Shown: positions 51,754 through 60,693, counted from the stretch's first letter. The stretch is DNA of 64,000 nucleotides from Shewanella glacialimarina (GCF_020511155.1 NZ_CP041216.1:3906001-3970000); one strand, 5' to 3'. The notes: generated by a model not told the origin, from the sequence alone. Numbers and translations: made by a program.

Positions 51754-52176
51754 ATGAAAGCACTCGATTCTACTAATACAGATTGGAAACAGCGTAACCA
51801 GATTAACACCAAACGACTCGCTAAATGGACGGCAGCATGGGTACTGTCTTTAGCATTAGCCACTTTTGGCGCTCAGTTTATTTGGCAACAAAACCAATGG
51901 ATGACAGCTACCGCAATAGGTCTTAACTTTCTTATTGGAATAGGGATGATAATAGCTAATAAGCAACATTTAGCCGACTTAGATGAACTTCAGCAAAAGA
52001 TTCAACTCAATGCTATGGGCTTAAGTTTAGGTATGGGACTTATCATAGGGATCAGCTACTCAACCTTAGATACAACAGGCCTAATTCAAGCTCATGCAGA
52101 AATATCCCATCTTGTTATTGTGATGAGTCTGACTTATCTAATGGGCATAATAATGGGAAACAGGAAGTACCAATGA
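51754..52176 (+). CDS. Four-helix membrane protein paired with an XRE regulator
   Basis: A 140-residue protein with four hydrophobic segments (about residues 27-46, 49-68, 90-108, 118-136) and no recognised signature. It overlaps the XRE regulator gene by 4 bases (ATGA). Such membrane-protein/HTH pairs are common in bacteria, with the HTH resembling the compact YozG/Cro type. Function is unknown. Confidence 0.7.
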   Translation: MKALDSTNTDWKQRNQINTKRLAKWTAAWVLSLALATFGAQFIWQQNQWMTATAIGLNFLIGIGMIIANKQHLADLDELQQKIQLNAMGLSLGMGLIIGISYSTLDTTGLIQAHAEISHLVIVMSLTYLMGIIMGNRKYQ

Positions 52177-52370
52177 ATAATCGCTTGAAAGTATTACGTG
52201 CCGAGCGGGACTTAACTCAAGCTCAGTTAGCTGACTTGTTGAATGTATCGCGGCAAACCATTAATGCGATTGAAAAAGGTAAGTTTGATCCTAGCTTACC
52301 ATTGGCATTCAAAGCCGCGCGCCTATTTGGCTTAACCATAGAAGATATTTTTATTGATGAACCAAGCTAA
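52173..52370 (+). CDS. Compact XRE/Cro-type transcriptional regulator
   Basis: A 65-residue HTH_3 protein: LKVLRAERDLTQAQLADLLN, then VSRQTINAIEKGKFDPSLPLAFKAARLFGLTIEDIFI, the classic layout of small Cro-like regulators that bind operators as dimers. The recognition helix is at about residues 27-36. It is translationally coupled to the membrane protein gene. It probably represses its own operon through the two dyads upstream. Confidence 0.9.
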   Translation: MNNRLKVLRAERDLTQAQLADLLNVSRQTINAIEKGKFDPSLPLAFKAARLFGLTIEDIFIDEPS

Positions 52371-52393
52371 TGACTCCCTAGCTTGGGTTCATC
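52356..52393. terminator. Hairpin overlapping both stop codons of convergent genes
   Basis: GATGAACC-AAGCTA (52356-52369) pairs with TAGCTTGGGTTCATC (52379-52393), with a one-base bulge and a 9-base loop. No T run follows either arm, so termination is probable but not certain. Confidence 0.55.
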
Positions 52394-52847
52394 AAAGGTA
52401 TTTATGCATAAATAGACTGTGGGGATCTAATGGGTAATCGGCAAATTTTTCGCCTACCTTAAATCCAAAACCTGCGTACAATTGTCTGGCGGGTTTAAAA
52501 AATGCCATTGTGCCGGTTTCTAAACTGAGTTGTTGATATCCGTTAATTTTTGCAACATCTAACATATGTTGCAATAATTTTGCAGCAACGCCTTTACGTC
52601 TATGGGCATTGGCTACTCGCATTGATTTAATCTCTGCATGTGATGCACTGAGTCGTTTTATTGCACCACATCCTGCAAGTTGCCCATTGTCCCAAATAGT
52701 CCAAAAGGTAATATTAGGCTGGCGCAGTTTTGATAAATCTAAAGCATGAACCGACTCTGCTGGAGAGGTTGCGTACATATCCTGTAAATGCTCATTTAAT
52801 AGTGCGGCTATTTCTATACCAGATAAATCATCAATCCGAATATCCAT
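52392..52847 (-). CDS. GNAT-family N-acetyltransferase
   Basis: A 151-residue GNAT protein. Motif A is at about residues 77-101 (MRVANAHRRKGVAAKLLQHML, with the R-R-K-G-V-A acetyl-CoA loop), followed by LSLETGTMAFFKPARQLYAGFGF. The substrate is not predictable. It converges on the XRE gene. Confidence 0.85.
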   Translation of the reverse strand: MDIRIDDLSGIEIAALLNEHLQDMYATSPAESVHALDLSKLRQPNITFWTIWDNGQLAGCGAIKRLSASHAEIKSMRVANAHRRKGVAAKLLQHMLDVAKINGYQQLSLETGTMAFFKPARQLYAGFGFKVGEKFADYPLDPHSLFMHKYL

Positions 52848-52889
52848 ACCAATAGTACTTCCTTTTATCTAATATTGAGAGCAATAGGC

Positions 52890-53663
52890 TTACAAGCCTC
52901 TTTGCCATTCTTGTCTCAATGGCACCATACCTTGTAATGCTTGCGTGACTTGTTGGACTAGTTGAGGTTTGTCTTTACCTAACACTCCTTTAAGCACCAG
53001 ATAATTTGATGCGTGATCAGATCTAAAAATGGTTTTAGTTAACTCAAGGTGAGTCAGCAAAGTATGCATTTCAGCCAATAATCCCTGTTGGTTAGGTAAC
53101 TCAAATTTACCATCAAATGCCGCATCCATACGCTCAGTACCTAATGGTAAAGTGACCACTAAAGTAGACAGGTAATCAGGTTGAGTTTCATTCATTAACT
53201 TAGCTGAGGCTATGGCATGTTGCTTGGATAATTTAACCCCACCCAGCCCCATTAAAATCATTACTGATGATTTCATTCCAGCTTGCTTGATTTTATGAAG
53301 GGCTTCAACTGAAGACTGATAATCTTCACCCTTTTGAATACGGGTCAGCACTTCATCATCGCCACTTTCACAGCCGACATAAAGTAAAGATAATCCCATT
53401 TGACGCAGCTCAGCTAACTGTTCAACCGTTTTATTTTTCAAATTACGCGGCAAACAGTAACTGCTAATACGAGTCACAGAGGGGAGATGGGTATTAATTA
53501 ACTCACACATGGCTTTCAAGCGATTAAATGGCAGGCTCATCGCATCACCATCAGCCAAAAACACCCGACTTATTGGATAACCAGATTCAGCGGCGAGTAA
53601 AATGTCTTGTTCTATTTTATCTAATTTCTGCGCCCGAAACTGCTTTTGCGGTTGAGTATACAT
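52890..53663 (-). pseudogene. Radical SAM-type protein lacking its CxxxCxxC N-terminus
   Basis: A 257-residue ORF matching the body of a conserved radical SAM family: residues 1-3 (MYT) with PQKQFRAQKLDKIEQDI, then RVFLADGDAMSLP, SSYCLPRNL, YVGCESGDDEVL and MILMGLGG. In related proteins MYT follows directly after the CxxxCxxCxx cluster motif and about 40 more N-terminal residues. Here an in-frame TAA lies 45 bases upstream of the ATG, the next gene begins 206 bases away, and no frame in between encodes the missing part. Without cluster cysteines it cannot be a normal radical SAM enzyme. It may be a decaying gene, or a repurposed remnant. Confidence 0.65.
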
Positions 53664-53869
53664 GTTTGATGTATCACCCCTACCAATATACTTTTTTGTT
53701 AAAAATAATTACACACCTAAAATACATCAATTAATCACACTCTATTACACTTGGTTTATGGCATAAAACATAATTTGTCATAAAAAAGCACTATCCATGA
53801 ATAAATTTTTTGTTATATTAGCTTAATCAACATTTTAGTTGACTATTTTTCTCTCACAAAGGAGTGTGA

Positions 53870-54139
53870 ATGAGTTACATGATGATGGATCAGACCGCGC
53901 TTGATATCGGTGATCGCCGAAGTGCCCCCTTAGCTAATAGTGAATGTTGGGAGCTTACAACTGCTGAGCAAAAACTCGCACTATACGACTTACATCGTTT
54001 CGGGTATCGCTTACTGTTTGTCCGGCACACATTAAAAGGTCCAGTGGCTGTAATATCACAACAAAATGACATTGCTGCAATATACCAAGATGGTGAGGTC
54101 GACTTACGCCCCAACATCGTTTTACGTAAATCCCACTAA
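53870..54139 (+). CDS. Small conserved hypothetical protein
   Basis: An 89-residue protein I do not recognise. A strong AAAGGAG site precedes the ATG. Residues 26-50 are helical (SECWELTTAEQKLALYDLHR) and the rest alternates hydrophobic strands with charged turns (YRLLFVRHTLKGPVAVISQ, then IAAIYQDGEVDLRPNIVLR). No signal peptide or membrane segment is seen. Confidence 0.75.
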   Translation: MSYMMMDQTALDIGDRRSAPLANSECWELTTAEQKLALYDLHRFGYRLLFVRHTLKGPVAVISQQNDIAAIYQDGEVDLRPNIVLRKSH

Positions 54140-54148
54140 TTTATTTTA

Positions 54149-54172
54149 AAAAGAGTGGCCTGCCACTCTTTT
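54149..54172. terminator. Terminator between convergent small genes
   Basis: An 11-bp perfect stem (AAAAGAGTGGC with GCCACTCTTTT) and 2-base loop, usable in both directions. Confidence 0.85.
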
Positions 54173-54184
54173 ATTTGTAATCTA

Positions 54185-54502
54185 TTACGCAATAACCTGA
54201 TTAAATACTTCAACATGGTGCGATTCGACTAACTCAGGCATTACTTTATGAAAATAATACTGAATAGCCTCTTTTTCGCAATGTTGGTCAAATGCTGCCC
54301 GGTCGACAAACTTTTCCACAAAAGCCACTTTATTGTCATCATCTAAGCTAATGTTTAATTCATAGCGAATACAACCTAGCTCTTTACGCGTGTCAGGAAT
54401 TAATGCAGCCAACGCCGCCACTAGTGCATCTCGCTTACCTGTTTTGGCGACAAATTGTGCTACACATACTAACTGGGTGTTATTGATTACATAATCAGAC
54501 AT
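54185..54502 (-). CDS. Antibiotic biosynthesis monooxygenase-domain protein (YgiN-like)
   Basis: A 105-residue dimeric alpha-beta barrel (ABM) protein: VAQFVAKTGKRDALVAALAAL, then GCIRYELNISLDDDNKVAFVEKFVD and FDQHCEKEAIQYYFHKVMPEL. YgiN-type proteins are quinol monooxygenases; here the activity is untested. It ends 11 bases after a GNAT gene on the same strand, so the two may be cotranscribed. Confidence 0.88.
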   Translation of the reverse strand: MSDYVINNTQLVCVAQFVAKTGKRDALVAALAALIPDTRKELGCIRYELNISLDDDNKVAFVEKFVDRAAFDQHCEKEAIQYYFHKVMPELVESHHVEVFNQVIA

Positions 54503-54513
54503 TAAATTTTCCT

Positions 54514-54966
54514 TTAAAATTGGTAAAGCATATCAATATGGGGGATTCCATCTTCTAAATAAACCTCGGAATGGCTAATAAAACCAAGGCGCTGATAAAA
54601 TTTTTGTAGATGTTCCTGTGCGCCAATTTGCACCCCAGCATTGGGCCAATACGCCAATACTTTTGGTAATGCCTGTTGCATTAATGACTCTGCTAAGCCC
54701 TGGCCGCGGTGGCTAGATGCAACAACAACCCGTCCAATACTGGCTTGCGGGTAACTTAATCCTGGAGGCAAAATACGGCAATAAGCCACTAAATGCCCGT
54801 CTCTGTCCTGTATAACCATGTGCTGAGTTTGTGGATGTCGATCTTTTTCATCCAATTCAGGATAGGGGCAATTTTGCTCAACGACAAACACATCAACTCG
54901 CAGTTTCAGTATTTCGTAGAGCTCATCTCGGGTTAATTGTTCGAATCTCAGGCTACGTGAAATCAC
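54514..54966 (-). CDS. elaA: ElaA-like GNAT acetyltransferase
   Basis: A 150-residue GNAT of the ElaA family: RVDVFVVEQNCPYPELDEKD near the N-terminus and IGRVVVASSHRGQGLAESLM (about residues 78-97) as acetyl-CoA motif A, with the Q/R-x-x-G-x-G/A signature RGQGLA. The family's substrate is not known. It lies upstream of the ABM-domain gene. Confidence 0.88.
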   Translation of the reverse strand: MISRSLRFEQLTRDELYEILKLRVDVFVVEQNCPYPELDEKDRHPQTQHMVIQDRDGHLVAYCRILPPGLSYPQASIGRVVVASSHRGQGLAESLMQQALPKVLAYWPNAGVQIGAQEHLQKFYQRLGFISHSEVYLEDGIPHIDMLYQF

Positions 54967-55232
54967 TATAAATTCCTTTTCCTCTGTTTAATTTGACCAT
55001 ATTGTAGCATTACTTAACACGCTAATATCTCAAGTGCCAACACGGCATTTTATATGCCAAAGTGATAGCACAAATAACGCTAATCCTAGATTAAAATATT
55101 ATATATTAGCCCTAGATGAAACCAAACGAATTAGTGCTACGCTACTTTTACCAACTAGGTTAAGCACAAAAACAGCGTAACCGTTAATAAATTAATTCTT
55201 CATTATCTATCCTACTTTTTTTGGAGCACAAC

Positions 55233-55358
55233 ATGAGTAAAGAACGCAATAATTCTAAAGAATCCAAAAAGCAGCCGTTACTGTCATTAAAAGAAAAACG
55301 TGCAGTTAAGCAATCAAAAAACGCACCTTCATCAGGTATCGTTTCTAAAGCTAAATAA
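55233..55358 (+). CDS. Small basic protein, 41 residues
   Basis: This ORF is too short for usual ORF cut-offs. It begins MSKERNNSKESKKQPLLSLK and ends SSGIVSKAK; about one third of the residues are Lys or Arg. A TTGGAG site 8 bases before the ATG and a good terminator 28 bases after the stop make it likely to be real. The charge suggests nucleic-acid or ribosome binding, but that is a guess. Confidence 0.7.
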   Translation: MSKERNNSKESKKQPLLSLKEKRAVKQSKNAPSSGIVSKAK

Positions 55359-55385
55359 AATTTATTTTTAAGTGATAACCATAAG

Positions 55386-55413
55386 AAATACCGAGCATAG
55401 CTCGGTATTTTTG
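55386..55413 (+). terminator. Terminator after the 41-residue gene
   Basis: AATACCGAGC pairs with GCTCGGTATT around ATA, followed by TTTG. The 308 bases from here to the S1/P1 nuclease start hold no other credible gene. Confidence 0.86.
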
Positions 55414-55721
55414 TTTAGGTATTTTAAAACCACTTCTAACACTCATACGCAGCTTAAAAATAATCCCAGCTAAATATCTATCAAGAAAGCTGTGCCGTAA
55501 AATACCCCCAACATAAAACGCCTCTGAACACTGCACATGTTACTTTGCGTAATAGCATTCTCTGCGCCAATATATACTATTAATATATTACATAATTACG
55601 CTCATAATAATGACTATAGCAATGAATAACTGGCGTACTGGGCACACAATTGAAGCGCTATGTAGCACCTGAAATTGAGGTTAAATATGTAATGTCACTC
55701 TGTGCCAAGAAAAGGAATTCA

Positions 55722-56516
55722 ATGAAGTTAATCGCACCCCAACTCTACATAGCCTTAACCCTGTGCATAGTTAGCAGCCAACCTGCGACTGCATTTGGTA
55801 GATTAGGTCATCAAATTATCGTTCATATAGCCGAAGACAATTTAACTGATCACGCGGCTAAAAATATCCGTCAATTGACTCAGGGGAAATCCTTAGCACA
55901 AATATCGACTTGGGCAGATGAAATACGATCCAGCACTCACTGGCGACATAGTGCCTCTTGGCATTATATATCCATTGACGACAATGAAAGTTGGAGCAAT
56001 GTTAAACGTAATCCAAACGGTGATATTTTACGCAGTCTAGAAGGTTTTGAAAAAGTACTCTCTGACTCGAACACAACACCTAAGAAGCAATGGCAAGCGC
56101 TCGCCTTTTATGTCCATTTTGTCGGTGACCTTCACCAACCTTTGCATGTAGGATATCGTCATGATCAGGGTGGTAACGGCGTGAAATTGAAATGGTTTGG
56201 TAAAGACAGCAATTTACATTCGGTATGGGACAGTAGACTGTTAGCCCACCAGCAACTCAACGCTAATGAATATACGCGCTTGTTGAGTCATATTACCCCA
56301 GAACAAAAGCATGACTGGACGGGAAAAAGCTACTATCAATGGGCTGATGAGTCTAAAGACTTACGGACCAATGTTTATCGATTAGAGGTCAATTCAGCCG
56401 CAAAATACGAGTTAGGGACAGATTATGAAACCACAAATTTACCTCTAATTGAACTAAGATTACAGCAGGCAGGTATTCGCTTAGCCGAAAAATTAAATCA
56501 GATATTTACTCAATAA
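55722..56516 (+). CDS. Exported S1/P1-type nuclease
   Basis: A 264-residue secreted zinc nuclease when started at ATG 55722, which has AAGGAA 6 bases upstream; a longer in-frame start (24 more residues) lacks one. The signal peptide ends near residue 24 (ATA), leaving an FGRLGHQ N-terminus, equivalent to the family's Trp-1 region. Zinc-ligand blocks are all present: ISTWADEIR, HSASWHYISID and YVHFVGDLHQPLHVGYRHD, then GGNGVKLKW. S1/P1 enzymes degrade single-stranded DNA and RNA; a role in nucleotide scavenging fits the marine setting. Confidence 0.92.
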   Translation: MKLIAPQLYIALTLCIVSSQPATAFGRLGHQIIVHIAEDNLTDHAAKNIRQLTQGKSLAQISTWADEIRSSTHWRHSASWHYISIDDNESWSNVKRNPNGDILRSLEGFEKVLSDSNTTPKKQWQALAFYVHFVGDLHQPLHVGYRHDQGGNGVKLKWFGKDSNLHSVWDSRLLAHQQLNANEYTRLLSHITPEQKHDWTGKSYYQWADESKDLRTNVYRLEVNSAAKYELGTDYETTNLPLIELRLQQAGIRLAEKLNQIFTQ

Positions 56517-56529
56517 ATTTCTAACATAA

Positions 56530-56557
56530 AAATGGGAGCCTAATTCGGCTCCCATTT
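56530..56557. terminator. Terminator between nuclease and cytochrome genes
   Basis: A perfect 11-bp stem (AAATGGGAGCC with GGCTCCCATTT) and 6-base loop between convergent genes. Confidence 0.86.
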
Positions 56558-56647
56558 CATTCCACTAGTTGATTATTTCAATTTGCTATATGCGGTAGCA
56601 AAGATAACTCAGTGTCTGCAGCTTAAATTCAAACTTAATAATAAATA

Positions 56648-58663
56648 TTAGCGTTTGAAATTGTGGAACTTCTCGATACCAAATGATTTACCTTCAGCAT
56701 GACAGGTTGCACAAGATTCACCTGTTGGTTGAGTAAACCAGGTACCATCATTACCGTTACCTTTTTCTGCACTAGTTTCACCACCATTCTGTTCCATATG
56801 GTTAAGCGCTTGTGTATCGCTGTGACAGGCAAAACAGTTAGCCGTGATTGGGCTAGCCATTTTAGTTTGGTCGCCATTATTAAATGCTTTAGCACGAATG
56901 TATTGATTAGGAATTTCATTTAAATCAACACCATCAGCGTGGCAAGACACACAGTTGTCTGCATTCAAACTGTCGGCAGAGTTAGCTATATTGTTACCAT
57001 CAGCATCTTTTTTAGCGCCGGAAAGTGCATTACCAATACCCCAGTGCATACTGTGTACCATAGGTCCAAATCCTGGAGCTGAGTTTTTGGCACTTCGGTC
57101 TTGGCCATTGTTATGACATGCTACGCAGTCATCGCCACCATCGTTATAAGCACCATTTTTATGATAGTTGGTTTCGCTGTTATGACAGGTGGTACAACTA
57201 TCATTTGTCACCGCTAAACGACGTTCGTATTTAACAACGGCTCCACTCACTTGATCAGTCGCATCAGAATAAGCAGTAAACGACACTGACTCTTTACCAT
57301 CATCATCACTCCAACCAGCATAGCTTAATGAGATGCGAGCTGACGCCATAATATCAGCGGCTTCAAAACCTGCTGATGGCGATGGGAAACAATGTGTACG
57401 CGTGCCATCGGCATTGTCAGTTTTAATTTCATTACTACCATGACCTGCAAAACGCCCCACTATTGAATGGTTGTAATAGCCGTGTAAATAAGCACCTGCA
57501 TATACTATTGGCGTATCTGGGTGATGACTGGTTAAATCATGACTATAGTTATCACCTATATTTACAGGTGTTTTAGTATCACCATCTAGCTTAAACAATG
57601 ACATCGTAGTACACCAAACACCATTGTCGTTTTTAAATGGTACTGTTGTTTCTGCAGAGTAACCATCGCGCATTACTTGTAAATTAGCCAAGCCACTTTT
57701 TTGAGCATGGAAATCGCGGGCATCAAAGTCAGTACTTGATGCGTTCAAAGCTTGAGCCTTCATTACAATTTCATTGTTTGCTTGGCTAACACTATGGCAA
57801 TCACTACAACCATTTCCGGCAAGATTAGTGTTAATTACAGGTTCAGCATGACAGGTGTAACAATTAACAGGGGTAAAATCTTTTTCAAATTTTTGGTGAT
57901 TAATATGCCCAAGTTTTTGCATACTATTTTTAGCATAACCTCCGGTGTTTAATGACGCTCCATCAGGGGCAATATCACGCGGTACATTGTTGTGACACAC
58001 CATACAGCCGCCAACAAAATCCACTTCACCGTCAGTATTTAACGCAACATAACCGCTATGACGAATATTAGACGTCGCATAATCTACGTGACATGAATAA
58101 CATGTTTCAGTCGTCGATGTGTGCAGATTTTCAGGCTTATCAATAATGATATAAGGTGATTTAGCAATATCGCCACCACCAACTTGTAAGCGAATTAAGC
58201 CGTCCGTGTCAGCTTTTACCGCTGCCATAGGCGCTACAAACTGATAATTACCATTATCTAATAACGTTAATGAAGCTCCTTCTGTAGGAGAACTACCACC
58301 CACGGTTGCATTACCACCCACACTACCATCACGGCTACGTTGAACCCCTTTATCAGTCATAGCAGCAAGGTATACTGACGCATCAGTTAACCCTGAAATC
58401 GAAAGACCATCCTGGTTAGTAATACCAAATTCAATAGTCACTTTTCCTTCTTCAACCATGTGATTAATCATTTCAACATTGGTCACTGTAGAAGTCGTCA
58501 CTACTGGTGGCACAGCCGGAGTACCTGGTGTGCCTGGTATGCCCGGAGTTCCGGGTGCTCCAGGAGCTCCGGGGGCACCATCTTCACCGTCGCTACCACA
58601 AGCGGTAGCTCCCATTGCTATTGCTATAAGCAAGGCAATTTTACATAATTTGATTGTTTTCAT
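56648..58663 (-). CDS. OmcA/MtrC-family outer-membrane multiheme c-type cytochrome lipoprotein
   Basis: A 671-residue lipoprotein cytochrome for extracellular electron transfer by family analogy. The start ATG 58663 has GGAG five bases upstream; another ATG lies directly before it. The lipobox GATAC (C22) is followed by a collagen-like Gly-x-Pro tract (about 26-49), an N-terminal beta domain (about 60-180) and nine CXXCH motifs: four in the first cluster (CYSCH, CMVCH, CYTCH, CSDCH; about residues 188-310) and five in the second (CTTCH, CVACH, CVSCH, CFACH, CATCH; about 490-655). MtrC and OmcA have ten, five in each cluster. No mtrAB genes are nearby. Confidence 0.9.
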   Translation of the reverse strand: MKTIKLCKIALLIAIAMGATACGSDGEDGAPGAPGAPGTPGIPGTPGTPAVPPVVTTSTVTNVEMINHMVEEGKVTIEFGITNQDGLSISGLTDASVYLAAMTDKGVQRSRDGSVGGNATVGGSSPTEGASLTLLDNGNYQFVAPMAAVKADTDGLIRLQVGGGDIAKSPYIIIDKPENLHTSTTETCYSCHVDYATSNIRHSGYVALNTDGEVDFVGGCMVCHNNVPRDIAPDGASLNTGGYAKNSMQKLGHINHQKFEKDFTPVNCYTCHAEPVINTNLAGNGCSDCHSVSQANNEIVMKAQALNASSTDFDARDFHAQKSGLANLQVMRDGYSAETTVPFKNDNGVWCTTMSLFKLDGDTKTPVNIGDNYSHDLTSHHPDTPIVYAGAYLHGYYNHSIVGRFAGHGSNEIKTDNADGTRTHCFPSPSAGFEAADIMASARISLSYAGWSDDDGKESVSFTAYSDATDQVSGAVVKYERRLAVTNDSCTTCHNSETNYHKNGAYNDGGDDCVACHNNGQDRSAKNSAPGFGPMVHSMHWGIGNALSGAKKDADGNNIANSADSLNADNCVSCHADGVDLNEIPNQYIRAKAFNNGDQTKMASPITANCFACHSDTQALNHMEQNGGETSAEKGNGNDGTWFTQPTGESCATCHAEGKSFGIEKFHNFKR

Positions 58664-59130
58664 CATCACTCCGGTTTCATTATTATTAAGAGTACTACTT
58701 ATGAGGTACTTCAATAATGACTATAGAGTGAACGATAAATGTACGATGAGAGACGACTCACAATTTAGTTGGTGAAGTAAGTCTGATATAGGTAGTTAAT
58801 TTAATAAATAAGATGTAGATCATGTTAATTAACTGCTGCAAAAGTTAATACCATGTTTGTCACTTGGCTAGGAAGGCAAAATTAAGGGTAAAAAAACAAA
58901 AACCTTAGACTATGTCAAAGTAATAATTGGCTGATAACGTCGCTTTAAATACGCTACCAGCCCACTATATTAATAAAATATCTTGCAACAAACAGGCGGT
59001 CACGCCGACAGATTCTTGAAATACCGCTTCTTAACTCAGTAAATAGCAAGTGAGATTAGAACGAACGTGTCGATGTTAGCTTAATAGCCGCTTAATTTAA
59101 CTTACCTGAACTCATTTAACTTGCCTTAAC
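58664..59130. other. Upstream region of the cytochrome gene
   Basis: 467 bases with no convincing gene, between two leftward genes: it spans the cytochrome promoter and the sequence downstream of the permease stop. I found no good FNR, CRP or Fur site. There is no strong terminator after the permease within it. Confidence 0.5.
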
Positions 59131-60588
59131 TTAAGAGCAACAGCTTTGATCTTTTTGTTTTTTAGGCAGCTTATCCCATAGTACTTTTGCCATTAAAATG
59201 GCTAACACAATGCCCGATATTGCCACAACACCTTGTGGTAATAACTGATGTTCTGGTCCAATTTGCGGTATCACCTCAAATCCAAAGGTCGCCACTAAGT
59301 AATTCACAACCATGCCAGAAATTAACGCCACGCCGATGACTCCACCAAGATAACCTAGCAATGCACGCTTGCCTAACTCCTTACTGACCACACCTAATGT
59401 GGCAATATTAGTAGCAGGTCCTGCCATCATAAACACCAGCACTGCACCCGGCGACACCCCTGCTAATAACAGGCCCGCAGCTATTGGCGTTGAAGCGGTT
59501 GCACATATGTACATAGGCACAGACACCAGCACCATCACTAACATAGCTAGAATACCATCACCCCATTTTGCCAAAAAATCACCGGGTACATAGGTTTGTA
59601 CTAAAGCGGCAAAGAACAAACCCACCAATAACCATAGGGTGGTGTCACGCACGAGATCGGTCGCTGCATAGTGCAAACCTGAGCCCACTCGGCTTAAAAT
59701 TGAGTTTTGCTTTAACGCAGTCGCCATATCATCGGTTGAAGCACAACAACTTTCAGAGGGGTCACTCGCTTTAGGAGTCACATTTGCTTGGTTAGCCGAT
59801 TTGGTGCTGCAACAACTGGCTTTCGTCGATGCTGCAATATCGGATTTGACCGGAGCGGTTATTTGCGCAGACGACGCTGAAGCTTTGCTGCAACAGCTGG
59901 ACTTTTGTGGTGTTTTTTCGACGGAGGTTGAACTACAACACGATTTTACCTGACCAAGATTATCCACTGATTTATCAGCAACAACCTTAAATGAGTCAGC
60001 TTTAAACGACTGACTTTCAACCAAAGCGTGCTTAATCAACGAGCTAGCGGGATCGACAGGCTTAAAGCTCATCGTTGTTATCGCTTTAGGTTTAGCTGAC
60101 TGACTTGCACAACAACTGCTGGATTTTTCTGCTATCACAGCCGCAGTCTTTTCCACAGCTGCATGACTAGCTTTATCATCAGGCTTTCCATCATCGTCAT
60201 CTCGCCCGACCAACAAGCCTGCAACAATGGCGCTGGTGATTGCCGCAATTGGACGTACTATGGCCATGAAAGGGCCGAGTAACACGTAAGACACTGTCAC
60301 GGAATCAACACCGGTTTCAGGCGTTGAAACTAAAAATGATGTTGTCGCGGCTTTTGATGCACCTGAGCGACGCAAGCCAACAGCAGCAGGAATAACCCCA
60401 CATGAACATAAAGGCAATGGCGCACCTAGCAAGGCCGCTTTTAGCACGGTTTTAAAACCATGACCACCTAACTGCTTTTGCATCCACTCCATAGGAACAA
60501 AGACTTTTAACAAGCCAGCCAGAATGAGTCCAAGCAGCAGCCAGGGTGCCGACTCTAAAAATAACTGAATAAAATTATCAAATAACAT
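59131..60588 (-). CDS. Metal-related permease (DUF318/ArsP-like) with six Cys-Cys pairs
   Basis: A 485-residue polytopic protein of the DUF318 permease family. The first half has CSCGVIPAAVGLRRSGASKA (residues 61-80) and STPETGVDS, the second SVPMYICATASTPIAAGLLLAG and MAGPATN. A hydrophilic linker of about 160 residues (about 130-290) holds five CC pairs (159, 217, 232, 259, 281), and a sixth lies at the C-terminus (483-484). The paired thiols point to soft-metal binding. It lies directly downstream of zntR and is probably its target; export of zinc or another heavy metal is the best guess. Confidence 0.85.
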   Translation of the reverse strand: MLFDNFIQLFLESAPWLLLGLILAGLLKVFVPMEWMQKQLGGHGFKTVLKAALLGAPLPLCSCGVIPAAVGLRRSGASKAATTSFLVSTPETGVDSVTVSYVLLGPFMAIVRPIAAITSAIVAGLLVGRDDDDGKPDDKASHAAVEKTAAVIAEKSSSCCASQSAKPKAITTMSFKPVDPASSLIKHALVESQSFKADSFKVVADKSVDNLGQVKSCCSSTSVEKTPQKSSCCSKASASSAQITAPVKSDIAASTKASCCSTKSANQANVTPKASDPSESCCASTDDMATALKQNSILSRVGSGLHYAATDLVRDTTLWLLVGLFFAALVQTYVPGDFLAKWGDGILAMLVMVLVSVPMYICATASTPIAAGLLLAGVSPGAVLVFMMAGPATNIATLGVVSKELGKRALLGYLGGVIGVALISGMVVNYLVATFGFEVIPQIGPEHQLLPQGVVAISGIVLAILMAKVLWDKLPKKQKDQSCCS

Positions 60589-60693
60589 AGTGATTTCTCC
60601 AGCGGCTATCGGTTAAAGCCGCTTATGGCAATATATAACTAACAAGCTTCCATCAAGGTGTTTATACCTGCGAACAAGCAGAATCAATAAAGA

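Noticed and set aside
56635..56919. 94-residue leftward ORF overlapping the 3' end of the cytochrome gene
   Set aside because: Overlaps the cytochrome on the same strand in another frame; the CXXCH frame is clearly the real one.
58460..58775. Gly/Pro-rich rightward ORFs antisense to the cytochrome collagen-like tract
   Set aside because: The antisense of a Gly-x-Pro repeat is itself open and repetitive; no start signals, so a by-product of composition.
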